16,771 nt of DNA from CAIKMD01 sp035605975 (GCA_035605975.1 DATNGG010000144.1:1-16771), one strand, 5' to 3'; shown: positions 1-8,349, numbered from the stretch's first letter. A program made the numbers and translations. Notes: generated by a model not told the origin, from the letters alone.

Positions 1-843
1 CCCGAAGATCTCATCTCGACCGACTGGCTCGCCGCCCATCTGCAGGAGCCGGAGCTGCGCCTCGTCGACGGCTCCTTCACCCTGCCGGGCGCCAAGCCAA
101 CGGCCGAGGAAGCCTATGCCGCGCGCCACATTCCGGGCGCCGTGTTCTTCGACATCGATGGAATTTCCGACCATTCCAGTACCCTGCCGCATATGCTGCC
201 GAGCGAGGCGGAGTTCGCGCGCATGGCGGGCGCGCTGGGCCTCGGCGATCGGCACCAGATCGTCGTCTACGACATGGCCGGGTTCAATTCGGCACCGCGC
301 GTCTGGTGGATGCTCAAAATCTTCGGCCATAAGAGGGTCTCGCTGCTCGATGGCGGCTTGCCGAAATGGCTCGCCGAAAACCGGCCGGTGACTGCCGCGG
401 TGCCACAGCCGCAACCTGCCACCTTCACCGCGCGGCTCGATCGCAGCCGCGTGCGCAACAAGGCGCAGCTCATGAGAAACCTCTTGGACAAGCGCGAGCA
501 GGTGCTCGATGCGCGCGCCTCAGGGCGCTTTGCCGGCACCGCGGCCGAGCCGCGGCCCGGCCTGCGCCTCGGCCACATCCCGGGCAGCCTCAATTTGCCC
601 TACGACCTTCTCGCCGATCCCAAAACCAAGACGCTGCTTCCCGTGGAGGAGATCGAGAAGCGCTTCCGCGCGGCGGGTCTTGAACGCGACAAGCCCGTCG
701 TCACGAGCTGCGGCTCGGGCGTGACGGCTTGCGCTCTCGCCTTCGGGCTGCATCTCATCGGCTGGCCCGACGCCGCGGTCTATGACGGGTCGTGGTCGGA
801 ATGGGGCCTGCCCGGCGACACCCCGGTCGCGACCGGGGCCTGA
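1..843 (+). CDS. sseA: 3-mercaptopyruvate sulfurtransferase (5' end cut off by window)
   Basis: The reading frame is open from base 1 to the TGA at 841-843 and gives 280 visible residues. This family moves sulfur from 3-mercaptopyruvate (or thiosulfate in related enzymes) to an acceptor and acts in the cytoplasm. Two rhodanese domains are visible. The first, roughly residues 5-125, has the family features HIPGAVFFDID and SAPRVWWML and no catalytic cysteine. The second, roughly 150-275, has the active-site loop CGSGVTA with the cysteine at visible residue 237. The CGSGVTA form favours mercaptopyruvate over thiosulfate sulfurtransferase. Compared with the usual length of about 280-290 residues, only a few N-terminal residues and the start codon are missing. 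The MFS gene begins 14 bp downstream on the same strand, so the two may be co-transcribed. Family assignment is firm; the exact donor is inferred from the loop. Confidence 0.92.
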   Translation, partial: PEDLISTDWLAAHLQEPELRLVDGSFTLPGAKPTAEEAYAARHIPGAVFFDIDGISDHSSTLPHMLPSEAEFARMAGALGLGDRHQIVVYDMAGFNSAPRVWWMLKIFGHKRVSLLDGGLPKWLAENRPVTAAVPQPQPATFTARLDRSRVRNKAQLMRNLLDKREQVLDARASGRFAGTAAEPRPGLRLGHIPGSLNLPYDLLADPKTKTLLPVEEIEKRFRAAGLERDKPVVTSCGSGVTACALAFGLHLIGWPDAAVYDGSWSEWGLPGDTPVATGA

Positions 844-857
844 TCGCGCCCACACCA

Positions 858-2138
858 ATGACCAACGCCGACCGGGCCGCTGCGGCCGCGCCCTACATGG
901 TGCCGCTGGTGGTGACGCTGTTCTTCGCCTGGGGCTTCGCCACGGTTCTGGTCGATCCGCTGATCCCGAAGCTCAAGGCGCTGTTCACCCTCGATTATGT
1001 CGAGGTGATGCTGACGCAATTCAGCTTCTTCATCGCCTATTTCATCGTCTCGCTTCCGGCGGGCGCGCTCATCGCCAAGATCGGCTATGTGCGTGGCATC
1101 GTCGTCGGGCTGTTGCTGATGGCACTGGGTTGCATCCTGTTCGCACCCGCGGCATCGCTCGGCGTCTTTCCCGGATTTCTCCTGGCGCTCTTCGTCATGG
1201 CCGCGGGGATCACAACCTTGCAAGTGGCGGCCAATCCGCTGATCGCGATCCTCGGCAGCGAGCGCAGCTCGCATAGCCGCCTCACCTTTGCCCAAGCCTT
1301 CAACTCGCTCGGCACCACCATCGGCCCGTTTATCGGCGCTGCTTTCATCTTGGGTGGCGGGCCCGCGCCGCTTCCGGCGGGCGCCTCGCCCGAGCTCTTG
1401 GCGGCGCAGCGCAGCGCCGAGGCGCATGCGATCGAAGGCCCGTTCCTCGCCATTGCCGGCGGGCTCATCGTGCTCGCATTGATCTTTTTCGCGGCGCGCC
1501 GCCAGCACGTCGGCGCGATGGCGGCGCAAGCCGTGGCGGGCCGCAAGGATTTCGCGCTCTTCGCACGGCCGCGGCTCTTTTGCGGCGCGCTCTCGATCTT
1601 CACTTATGTCGGCGCCGAGGTGTCGATCGGCAGCTTGCTGATCAATTACCTGATGCAGCCGCACACGCTCGGCCTCGATCCGGTTTCGGCGGGGAAGCTG
1701 CTGTCGTTTTATTGGGGCGGCGCGATGGTCGGGCGTTTCATCGGCGCCGCGGTGCTGACCCGGATCGAGGCCGGCACCGTGCTTGCGGCTTGCGCTCTGG
1801 GAGCGGCCCTGCTTGCCTCGATCTCGGCGCTCTCCGCCGGAATGATCGCGGCGGCGACGGTGCTCGCGATCGGGCTCTGCAACTCGATCATGTTCCCGAC
1901 CATCTTCACCCTCGCGATCGAGGGCTTGGGCGGCGACACGCCGCGCGGCTCCGGCCTTCTATGCCTCGCGATCGTCGGCGGCGCGGTGATCCCGCTCGTC
2001 TCGGGTTATGCCGCCGATCATCTCGGCCTGTCGCTCGCGCTCTTCGTGCCGGTCGCATGCTATCTCTGGATCGCGACCTATGGCGGGCTCGCGCGCTTCG
2101 GCATCGTCGATCGCAAGCCGCTTGCGGTAAAGGCCTAG
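858..2138 (+). CDS. MFS sugar transporter, FucP/GluP (fucose or glucose/galactose) family
   Basis: This predicted 426-residue inner-membrane protein has about 12 hydrophobic segments and is a proton-coupled sugar symporter of the major facilitator superfamily. Family hallmarks are the early WGF at residues 25-27, AANPLIAILG at 124-133 and RLTFAQAFNSLGTTIGP at 141-157, all typical of FucP/GluP members. I chose the ATG at 858 because it lies just after the sulfurtransferase stop and its N-terminus matches the family's short cytoplasmic lead-in. The reading frame is open further upstream, to 792, but that would overlap sseA by about 50 bp. No strong ribosome-binding site precedes the ATG, so translation may be coupled to sseA. 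The sugar cannot be read from the sequence: fucose, glucose, galactose and other hexoses are all possible. There is no sugar kinase or isomerase next to it to help. Confidence 0.85.
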   Translation: MTNADRAAAAAPYMVPLVVTLFFAWGFATVLVDPLIPKLKALFTLDYVEVMLTQFSFFIAYFIVSLPAGALIAKIGYVRGIVVGLLLMALGCILFAPAASLGVFPGFLLALFVMAAGITTLQVAANPLIAILGSERSSHSRLTFAQAFNSLGTTIGPFIGAAFILGGGPAPLPAGASPELLAAQRSAEAHAIEGPFLAIAGGLIVLALIFFAARRQHVGAMAAQAVAGRKDFALFARPRLFCGALSIFTYVGAEVSIGSLLINYLMQPHTLGLDPVSAGKLLSFYWGGAMVGRFIGAAVLTRIEAGTVLAACALGAALLASISALSAGMIAAATVLAIGLCNSIMFPTIFTLAIEGLGGDTPRGSGLLCLAIVGGAVIPLVSGYAADHLGLSLALFVPVACYLWIATYGGLARFGIVDRKPLAVKA

Positions 2139-2473
2139 CAACAGACACGAAGCGATCGCTCGGTAGCGTTTCGCCACGCAACGCCGGAATTGTCATTCGT
2201 GAAACTGTTTCGGTGATCCTGCTCGCGCGGAGCACTCGGCGGCAGAAGCGCACACGTATCTATAGACGAAGAACCTGCTTTCTCGCGCTTCGCGCTCTGC
2301 CACGCGCTGGGCTTGTGGTGGGCGCGTGACAACACACGCGCGTCGCAGCGAGGCTGCAACCCCCGGGAGGTCATCCCGTTACTGTCTCGAAAATCGGCAC
2401 CATGGTCCCTTCGAATGCCCGCCGCGCCGAGGCGTCGCCGGCACAGGATCGCACGCTACCACTCGGGTGCAGG
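2139..2473. other. Intergenic region without a recognised gene
   Basis: This 335-bp stretch lies between the MFS and acyltransferase genes. I see no RNA gene, no hairpin followed by a T-tract and no convincing coding sequence. It is somewhat less GC-rich than its surroundings around 2180-2270. TATCTATAGA at 2257-2266 contains a -10-like hexamer but has no matching -35 box at 16-18 bp, so I do not call a promoter. The acyltransferase frame is open back to an ATG at 2402, so its first codons could lie inside this stretch. Confidence 0.5.
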
Positions 2474-3697
2474 ATGACCGACCCAAACCGGCACCGTTTT
2501 CACGTCCTCGATGGATGGCGCGGTGTCTGCGCCCTCCTGGTCGCGCTCCATCACCTGCCGCTCGACCATCATCTCTACGCCGTCGCCTTCGTGCGCAATT
2601 CCTATCTCTTCGTCGATTTCTTTTTCGTGCTGAGCGGCTTCGTCATCACCCACAGCTACATGGCAAAGCTGCGCAACGCGCCGCGCGGCGCGGATTTCGT
2701 GATCCGGCGCTTCGGCCGCCTCTGGCCACTGCACGCGGCGATGCTGCTCGCTTTCGTGCTTCTCGAAATCCTCAAGCTCGTTCTCGTCGACGAGCATGCG
2801 CTCACATCGGATCAACCGCCCTTCACCGGGCGCTACGCCGCCGACGGGATCGCGACCAGCCTGCTTCTCGTTCAGGCTTTCGTCACCTTCGATGCCCCGA
2901 TCTGGCCGGTATGGAACGATCCGAGCTGGAGCATCAGCACGGAGTTCTACACTTATCTCGTCTTCGCCATGATTTGCCTCGCAGCCTCGCACAACCCAAG
3001 CGAGGATCGGCGGAACGCGAGGATCACGGGCGCCTCCGCGCTGGTCGCGTTCGCCGCGGCCGCCATCGTCGCCGGGACCTTCGCCAGTATGGACGTTGTC
3101 GGCGCCTTGAGCATCGTCCGCTGCCTCTACGGATTTTTCGTCGGGCATCTTGCCTACCGGCTATGGCAGCGCGGTGTCCTCGGCGCGGGCATGGCACGTC
3201 GGCTGGAGCTCGGCGCCGTCGCGCTCGTCATCCTCTTCGTGAGCCTCGCCGGCGAAGGACCTTGGACGCTGCTCGCGCCTCTGCTCTTTGCCGCCGTGAT
3301 CCTGATCTTCGCCGCGGAGGCGGGGCCGGTTTCGCGGGCAATGAAAACCACGACCGTCGCCGCGCTCGGCACCTGGTCCTACTCGATCTATCTGACCCAT
3401 TCCTTTTTCTTCCGCGCCGCACTCGATCTCGGCCGGCTCGCTGGCCATCATCTGGGCCATCCGCTGGTCGATAAGATTCCACTGCATGGGACCGGCGCCC
3501 TGACCGACGTGTTCGTTCTGCCGGATCGCTACGCCGCCGATCTCCTCGGCCTCGCCGCGCTCCTCGGCATCGTCGCGGTCTCGGCGCTGACCTACCGCTT
3601 CATCGAACGGCCGGGACAGCGCGCTTTCAGCGGGCTCGCGGCGCGGTTCTTGTCCCGGCGGCGGCGCGCCCGGGATGAGGGCGAAATCCTCGCCTGA
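2474..3697 (+). CDS. Acyltransferase 3 family membrane protein (OafA/YrhL type)
   Basis: This predicted 407-residue polytopic membrane protein is a member of the acyltransferase-3 family, which transfers acyl groups (often O-acetyl) to lipopolysaccharide, capsule, exopolysaccharide or other surface glycans. Visible hallmarks are LDGWRGVCALLVALHH at residues 12-27 with the conserved histidines, VDFFFVLSGFVIT at 47-59, RRFGRLWPLH at 78-87, WSISTEFYTY at 152-161 and the closing FIERPG. There is no C-terminal SGNH domain, and the protein ends in a basic tail (SRRRRARDEG). I chose the ATG at 2474 because the family motif starts about ten residues later. An in-frame ATG at 2402 would add 24 low-complexity residues. 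Neither start has a well-spaced ribosome-binding site. No polysaccharide genes lie nearby, so the acceptor is unknown. Confidence 0.85.
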   Translation: MTDPNRHRFHVLDGWRGVCALLVALHHLPLDHHLYAVAFVRNSYLFVDFFFVLSGFVITHSYMAKLRNAPRGADFVIRRFGRLWPLHAAMLLAFVLLEILKLVLVDEHALTSDQPPFTGRYAADGIATSLLLVQAFVTFDAPIWPVWNDPSWSISTEFYTYLVFAMICLAASHNPSEDRRNARITGASALVAFAAAAIVAGTFASMDVVGALSIVRCLYGFFVGHLAYRLWQRGVLGAGMARRLELGAVALVILFVSLAGEGPWTLLAPLLFAAVILIFAAEAGPVSRAMKTTTVAALGTWSYSIYLTHSFFFRAALDLGRLAGHHLGHPLVDKIPLHGTGALTDVFVLPDRYAADLLGLAALLGIVAVSALTYRFIERPGQRAFSGLAARFLSRRRRARDEGEILA

Positions 3698-3835
3698 GAT
3701 CGACTCGCGATAGCTTGCGGGTCGCGCCCCGCGGCAGCGCGGAACCAGCGCACGCGCATCGCTGTTTCGCAATCGAAAGATCAACCGCGGAAGGCTGCGG
3801 CCCTGCGCGTGCCGATCGCTCGCAACGTCTCGCCC

Positions 3836-3840
3836 AGGAG
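3836..3840 (+). promoter_or_regulatory. Ribosome-binding site fixing the start at 3846
   Basis: AGGAG lies five bases before the ATG at 3846. It overlaps the alternative GTG at 3840 and so argues against that start. Confidence 0.7.
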
Positions 3841-3845
3841 TGCTC

Positions 3846-4400
3846 ATGCCGTTCGACAGCCTCATGGTTCGCTCTCTCGACCAGCGCCCCGCCGCCCCTC
3901 TCCCCCGATTGGAAGCCGCCGCCGCGCGCCTCGGCCTCCAGCTGCTCGATCTCGAGCTGCTCGAGCGCCATAAAGCCGCCGAGCTCCAGCGCCACGCGCC
4001 GAGCTGGGCCTATCGCCACCGCAACGCGCTTCGGCTTGCCTTCGGCTTGGCGATGGTCGCCGGGCTTCTCGGCTTCGTCGGGCTTGCGGCGCATGGTTTC
4101 GTGCTCGCCTCCGGCTGCGCGGCCGTCGCCGTTCTCGGCCTGCTCGTCCTCGCGCAGGCCAAGCGGATGCGCGGTCCGGCGCATTGGGAAGAGCGGCCCG
4201 CACTGGATCTTGCCGAGGTGCATCCGCGGATCGCGGAATCGGCGCGGCGCCTGCGCGTCGAGCTTCCCGAGGTGGAATTCCGCTTGGGCGAGCTGTTCCA
4301 GGACCGAATCCTGCTCGATCCCTATCTCGTCGCGGTGCGCGGCGAGGAGCGGCTGCTGCTCGGCATCTGGGACGGCACCACCCTCCTCCTCTGCGCCTGA
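3846..4400 (+). CDS. Small unrecognised protein with two membrane segments
   Basis: This is a 184-residue protein that I do not recognise. Residues 1-60 are polar and include a helical stretch rich in leucine and glutamate (about 20-48: RLEAAAARLGLQLLDLELLE). Two hydrophobic segments follow at about 62-82 and 85-103, separated by only a short turn, so they probably form a membrane hairpin with both ends on the same side. Residues 108-184 form a mixed, soluble-looking tail with PHLD-like acidic and basic alternation, ending IWDGTTLLLCA. The ATG at 3846 is chosen over the GTG at 3840 because AGGAG at 3836-3840 sits five bases upstream of the ATG. Codon choice is GC-rich like the neighbours, which supports a real gene. 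It stands alone on the plus strand, 148 bp after the acyltransferase, and converges on aapP. Function is unknown. Confidence 0.7.
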   Translation: MPFDSLMVRSLDQRPAAPLPRLEAAAARLGLQLLDLELLERHKAAELQRHAPSWAYRHRNALRLAFGLAMVAGLLGFVGLAAHGFVLASGCAAVAVLGLLVLAQAKRMRGPAHWEERPALDLAEVHPRIAESARRLRVELPEVEFRLGELFQDRILLDPYLVAVRGEERLLLGIWDGTTLLLCA

Positions 4401-4487
4401 CGCAGGCGGGGCGAGGCGGATTGCCGGGATTCCGCAGCGCCGATCGCGCCATGCTGACAAGGCGCCACTTGGCCGATAGGACAGGGA
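4401..4487. other. Convergent gap between the small membrane protein and aapP
   Basis: This is the 87-bp meeting point of two convergent genes, where a bidirectional terminator would be expected. The best inverted repeat I can find is a 5-bp stem (GCGGA/TCCGC, about 4416-4435) without a T-tract. I therefore do not call an intrinsic terminator; Rho-dependent ending is possible. Confidence 0.35.
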
Positions 4488-5237
4488 CTAATGCCCGAGG
4501 ATGTTGCTGAGGAAGAGTTGCGCCCGCGCGCTCTTGGGCGCCGAGAAGAATTCCTCGGGCGGCGCCTCCTCGACGATCCGGCCCTCATCCATGAACACGA
4601 TGCGGTCGGCGGCGCGTTTCGCAAAGCCCATCTCGTGCGTGACGCAGATCATGGTCATGCCTTCTTCGGCGAGCGCGATCATCACGTCGAGCACTTCCTT
4701 GATCATCTCGGGATCGAGCGCCGAAGTCGGCTCGTCGAATAGCATCGCCTTCGGCTTCATCGCGAGCGCGCGGGCGATGGCGACACGCTGCTGCTGCCCA
4801 CCCGAGAGCTGGCCGGGATATTTCTCCGCCTGCTCGGCGATGTGGACGCGCTCGAGGAAATGGAGCGCGATCTCGCGCGCCTCGGCCGCCGCCATGCCGC
4901 GCACGCGCATCGGCGCCAAGGTGAGATTCTCGAGCACGGTCAGATGCGGGAAGAGATTGAATTGTTGAAACACCATGCCGACATCGCGCCGCACCTGCTC
5001 GATCTGTTGCGGCGCGTCGGTCAGTTCGACGCCGTCGACGATGATCCGCCCGGCCTCGTGCCGCTCGAGCCGGTTGATGCAGCGCACCAGCGTCGATTTT
5101 CCCGAGCCCGAAGGCCCGCAGACGACGACGCGGTCGCCGCGCGCGACCTTGAGACTGACGCCCTTCAAGGCCTGGAACGCGCCGTAGCGCTTCTCGACGC
5201 CGATCAGCTCGATCATCGCCGCCGCTGCATCGCTCAT
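4488..5237 (-). CDS. aapP: General L-amino-acid ABC transporter, ATP-binding protein
   Basis: This 249-residue cytoplasmic ATPase powers amino-acid uptake through the AapQ/AapM channel. All nucleotide-binding motifs are intact: Walker A GPSGSGKS at 41-48, Q-loop QQFNLFPHLT at 91-100, signature LSGGQQQR at 144-151, Walker B AMLFDEP at 164-170, D-loop SALD and the switch histidine H201 in VTHEMGF. The sequence is typical of polar-amino-acid ATPases (GlnQ/HisP/AapP). The start at 5237 is set by an ATGA overlap with the aapM stop (5236-5234), a sign of translational coupling; the next ATG (residue 8) would lose the overlap. The same frame stays open far upstream, but that part lies opposite aapM in another frame and is not coding. 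It is the last gene of the operon. Confidence 0.95.
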   Translation of the reverse strand: MSDAAAAMIELIGVEKRYGAFQALKGVSLKVARGDRVVVCGPSGSGKSTLVRCINRLERHEAGRIIVDGVELTDAPQQIEQVRRDVGMVFQQFNLFPHLTVLENLTLAPMRVRGMAAAEAREIALHFLERVHIAEQAEKYPGQLSGGQQQRVAIARALAMKPKAMLFDEPTSALDPEMIKEVLDVMIALAEEGMTMICVTHEMGFAKRAADRIVFMDEGRIVEEAPPEEFFSAPKSARAQLFLSNILGH

Positions 5238-6298
5238 CGCACCGCCCGCCTTTGCTGAAGACTTGCTTCCAGCGCGCGGCTGTAGCGCGACATGAAGAAG
5301 CAGTAAACGAAGTAGATCGCGGCGATGAAGAGATAGGCCTCCCAATAGAAGCCGCGCCATTGCGGATCGGTGATGGCGCTGCTCGCGGTTGCCACGAGAT
5401 CGAAGAGCCCGACGATGGTGACGAGCGTCGTATCCTTGAAGGCGGCGATGAAGGTGTTGACCAAGGGCGGGATCGCGATCTGCAAGGCTTGCGGCAAAAC
5501 AACGAGCCGCGTCGTCTGCCAATAGGAGAGGCCGAGTGCGTCCGCCGCCTCGTATTGGCCGCGCGGGATCGCCTGCAAGCCGCCGCGCACCACCTCGGCG
5601 AGATAGGCGGCATAGAACAGCATCAGGCCCGCCAGCGCCCGGAGCGCGTTGGCGACATTGACGCCGCCCGGCAGGAAAAGCGGCAGCATCACCGAGGCCA
5701 TGAACAGCACGGTGATGAGCGGCACACCGCGGATGAGCTCGATATAGCCGACCGAGAGCGCGCGCAGGATCGGCAGGTTCGAGCGACGGCCCAGCGCCAG
5801 GAACACCGCGAGCGGAAAAGCGCCGGCAAGGCCGAGAACCGCGAGGAAGAGGGTCAAAGGCAGGCCGTTCCACAGATCCGTGCTGACATGCGAGAGCCCC
5901 AAGATGCCGCCCAGCATCAGAACGAGGCTCACGCCGAGACCCACAACCCAGATCGCGATGAGCAATCGGCCGCGGCGCCACAGCCGCCGGTCGCAGCTCA
6001 CCAGCACCAGGCCGGTGAAGAGCAATATGACCAGCAGCGGGCGCCATTGCTCGGCATAGGGAAAGCGGCCGAAAAGGATGAAGCGATACCAATGGGCGAT
6101 GAAGGCCCAGCACGCGCCGGCTTCGCCGCTTGCCGCGCGGCAGGCGCGGCCGTCGGGCGCCGACCACACCGCGTTGACGACGCCCCAATCGGCGAGGCCC
6201 CAAAGCCCGCGCAGGATGAGATAGAGCGCGGCAAGGGTCAGGATGCTGTTCCAGACGCCGTTGAAGAGATTGGCTCGGAGCCAGAGAAGCGCGCGCAC
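5234..6298 (-). CDS. aapM: General L-amino-acid ABC transporter, permease AapM
   Basis: This 354-residue inner-membrane permease pairs with AapQ to form the amino-acid channel. The long N-terminal part, with hydrophobic segments and a periplasmic loop CWAFIAHWYRFILFGRFPY, is characteristic of AapM. The C-terminal half carries the permease domain with the EAA motif EAADALGLSYWQTTRLVVLP, which docks on the ATPase. I prefer the GTG at 6298. It starts one base after the aapQ stop (TAG, 6302-6300), and GGAG at 6309-6306 sits seven bases before it. An ATG at 6328 is also in frame and would add ten residues, overlapping aapQ by 29 bp, but has no ribosome-binding site. The stop overlaps the aapP start as ATGA. 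Confidence 0.93.
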   Translation of the reverse strand: MRALLWLRANLFNGVWNSILTLAALYLILRGLWGLADWGVVNAVWSAPDGRACRAASGEAGACWAFIAHWYRFILFGRFPYAEQWRPLLVILLFTGLVLVSCDRRLWRRGRLLIAIWVVGLGVSLVLMLGGILGLSHVSTDLWNGLPLTLFLAVLGLAGAFPLAVFLALGRRSNLPILRALSVGYIELIRGVPLITVLFMASVMLPLFLPGGVNVANALRALAGLMLFYAAYLAEVVRGGLQAIPRGQYEAADALGLSYWQTTRLVVLPQALQIAIPPLVNTFIAAFKDTTLVTIVGLFDLVATASSAITDPQWRGFYWEAYLFIAAIYFVYCFFMSRYSRALEASLQQRRAVR

Positions 6299-6299
6299 G

Positions 6300-7277
6300 C
6301 TAACGCTCCACCAGGCGGGTGCGCGCATTGACCCAGTTGAGCGCGCCGGCGATCGCGAGGCTCAGCACCAGATAGATCGCCATCATCAGCGCGATCGCCT
6401 CGATCGCCTGGCCGGTCTGATTGAGGGTCGTGTTGGTCACCGACATGAGATCGGGAAAGCCGATCGCCACGGCGAGCGAGCTGTTCTTGGTGAGCGCCTG
6501 ATATTCGCCGATGAGCGGCGGCAGGATGATGCGCCGCGCCTGCGGCAGGATGACGTGGCGCAAGGCCGGCCAGCGGCGCAGTCCCAGCGCCGCCGCCGCC
6601 TCCGACTGGCCGCGCGGCACGCCCTCGATGCCGGCGCGCACAATCTCGGCGATGAAGGCGGCAGTATAGACGACCAGGCCGACGAGCAGCGCGGCGAATT
6701 CGGGCGTCACCGTGTGGCCGCCGGCGAAATTGAACCCGGCGAGATGCGGCACGTCCCAATGCAAGCCGCCGCTCCAAGACAGCACCGGAAAGACGAGGCC
6801 GCGATTGGAGACGAAAACCCCCGGCAGAATCTCCCAGGCCTGGCGCGGCCCCGGCGCGGCGATGCGCAGCACGTCCCACCACAGGAAGAGCTGCAGCAGC
6901 AGCGGCACGTTGCGCAGCGCCTCGATATAGATTGCAGCGAGATTGCGGATGAGCCAGTTGGACGAGAGCCGCGCAATACCGATGACGAGGCCGAGGACGC
7001 TGGCGAAAACGCAGCCGAGCACCGCGATCTCGATGGTGTTGAGGAGCCCGACCAGCAGCGCACGGCCATAGCTGTCGGCGGCCGAATAGGAAATGAGCGT
7101 CTCGCCGATGGCGAAGGAGGCTTGGCGGCCGAGATAGGAAAAGCCGGTGGCGATGCCTTGGCGCGCGAGATTGTCGAGCGTGTTGTTGACGAGATAGGCG
7201 GCGAGGCCCAGCACGGCGCCCAACACCAGCGCCTGCAGGAGGAGGACGCGCAGCCTCGCGGCCCAACTCACGGGCAA
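6300..7277 (-). CDS. aapQ: General L-amino-acid ABC transporter, permease AapQ
   Basis: This 325-residue inner-membrane permease is the partner of AapM. It has an N-terminal membrane helix (about 8-28), a membrane block from about residue 73, the AapQ-type insertion around GPRQAWEILPGVFVSNRGLVFP, and the EAA motif EAAAALGLRRWPALRHVILP followed by the family segment LTKNSSLAVAIGFPDLM. The start is uncertain. The longest form begins with TTG at 7277, ten bases after AGAGG (7292-7288), and a GTG two codons later (7271) is the alternative. No ATG fits. The gene begins 16 bp after the aapJ stop, and its ribosome-binding site lies in that gap and touches the aapJ 3' end. It follows aapJ and precedes aapM in the usual operon order. 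Confidence 0.92.
   Translation of the reverse strand: MPVSWAARLRVLLLQALVLGAVLGLAAYLVNNTLDNLARQGIATGFSYLGRQASFAIGETLISYSAADSYGRALLVGLLNTIEIAVLGCVFASVLGLVIGIARLSSNWLIRNLAAIYIEALRNVPLLLQLFLWWDVLRIAAPGPRQAWEILPGVFVSNRGLVFPVLSWSGGLHWDVPHLAGFNFAGGHTVTPEFAALLVGLVVYTAAFIAEIVRAGIEGVPRGQSEAAAALGLRRWPALRHVILPQARRIILPPLIGEYQALTKNSSLAVAIGFPDLMSVTNTTLNQTGQAIEAIALMMAIYLVLSLAIAGALNWVNARTRLVER
6306..6309 (-). promoter_or_regulatory. Ribosome-binding site favouring the GTG start of aapM
   Basis: GGAG (within GGTGGAG) lies seven bases upstream of the GTG at 6298. The alternative ATG at 6328 has only CTGGGTCA before it, with no purine-rich match. Confidence 0.55.
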
Positions 7278-7293
7278 GCTCGACTATCCTCTA

Positions 7294-8313
7294 TCATCGG
7301 ATCGGCATCGCATACATCAGCCCGCCTTGGGTCCAAAGCGCGTTGATGCCGCGATCGAGCTTCAGAGCCGAGTCCTTGCCGACATCGCGGTCGAACATCT
7401 CGCCGTAATTGCCGACCTGCTTGATGATGTCGTAGGCCCAGGCATTGCCGAGGTGAAGCGCCTTGCCCATGCCCGGCACGACGCCGAGCATGCGCTGGAT
7501 CTCGGGATCGGTGCTTTTCTTCATCGCGTCGACATTCTTGGAATTGACGCCCTTCTCCTCGGCGTCGATCAGCGCATAGACCGTCCAGCGCACGATCTCG
7601 AACCATTCATCGTCGCCCTGGCGCACCGCCGGGGCGAGCGGCTCCTTCGAGATCACCTCGGGCAGGATGACGTACTCGTCGGGATTGGCGGTGCGGCCGG
7701 CGCGGCTGCCGGCGAGGCCGGAGCGGTCGGCGGTGAAGGCATCGCAGCGCCCCGAATAGAAGGCGTTCTCGGTCTGATCGAGCGTCTCGATCACCAAGGG
7801 TTTGAAGCTCATCTGATGGGTGCGGAAATAATCGGCGAGGTTCAGTTCGGTCGTCGTCCCCGCCTGCACGCAGATGGTGGCGCCGTTGAGCTCTTTCGCG
7901 CTCGAGACGCCCAGCTTCTTCGCCACCATGAAGCCTTGGCCGTCATAGTAATTGGGCGGCGCGAAGAGCAGCCCCAAATCCGCCTCGCGGGTCAAGGTCC
8001 AGGTGGTGTTGCGGGTCAAGACATCGGTCTCGCCCGATTGCAGCTGGGTGAAGCGCTGCTGCGCGGTGCCAGGCACGAAGCGGGTTTTCGACGCATCGCC
8101 CAGCACCGCCGCGGCGATCGCGCGGCAGGTATCGACATCCAATCCGGTATAGCGGCCTTGCTGATCGGCGATCGAGAAGCCGGCAAGCCCGGTCGAGACG
8201 CCGCAGGTGACGTAGCCGCGCTGCTTTATCTTGTCGAGGGTCGGCCCGGCGAAAGCCGGCGTGGCGATCGCCAGCAACAAAAAAGCCGCCGCGGGCGGCA
8301 TCGCCCTCATCAT
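7294..8313 (-). CDS. aapJ: General L-amino-acid ABC transporter, periplasmic binding protein
   Basis: This 339-residue periplasmic protein captures L-amino acids and delivers them to AapQ/AapM. A signal peptide is clear: MMRAMPP, a hydrophobic run AAAFLLLAIA, then a cleavage site after TPAFA (about residue 22). The mature part begins GPTLDKIKQRGYVTCGVSTG and carries family-3 solute-binding features such as GLDVDTCRAIAAAVLG, FTQLQSGETDVLTRNTTWT and AGTTTELNLADYF, all typical of AapJ. Length matches the family. Two ATG codons stand in tandem (8313 and 8310); GGGGA lies two and five bases upstream respectively, so the second may be the true start. It is first in the operon, with a candidate extended -10 promoter just upstream. 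Confidence 0.95.
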   Translation of the reverse strand: MMRAMPPAAAFLLLAIATPAFAGPTLDKIKQRGYVTCGVSTGLAGFSIADQQGRYTGLDVDTCRAIAAAVLGDASKTRFVPGTAQQRFTQLQSGETDVLTRNTTWTLTREADLGLLFAPPNYYDGQGFMVAKKLGVSSAKELNGATICVQAGTTTELNLADYFRTHQMSFKPLVIETLDQTENAFYSGRCDAFTADRSGLAGSRAGRTANPDEYVILPEVISKEPLAPAVRQGDDEWFEIVRWTVYALIDAEEKGVNSKNVDAMKKSTDPEIQRMLGVVPGMGKALHLGNAWAYDIIKQVGNYGEMFDRDVGKDSALKLDRGINALWTQGGLMYAMPIR

Positions 8314-8349
8314 TGTCCCCGTTCCCCTGATCTGCCCGACGCGGCCGCG

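Noticed and set aside
780..1664. Long minus-strand open frame opposite the sulfurtransferase end and MFS gene
   Set aside because: Its product is a charged, low-complexity run (many R, E, D, H) with no domain, as expected for the antisense of a GC-rich gene. The plus-strand MFS frame has clear family motifs.
2257..2266. -10-like TATCTATAGA upstream of the acyltransferase
   Set aside because: No -35-like hexamer at 16-18 bp and no extended -10 TG, so a promoter call is not supported.
4416..4435. Candidate terminator between the convergent genes
   Set aside because: Only a 5-bp stem with a 10-base loop and no T-tract, which is expected by chance at this GC content.
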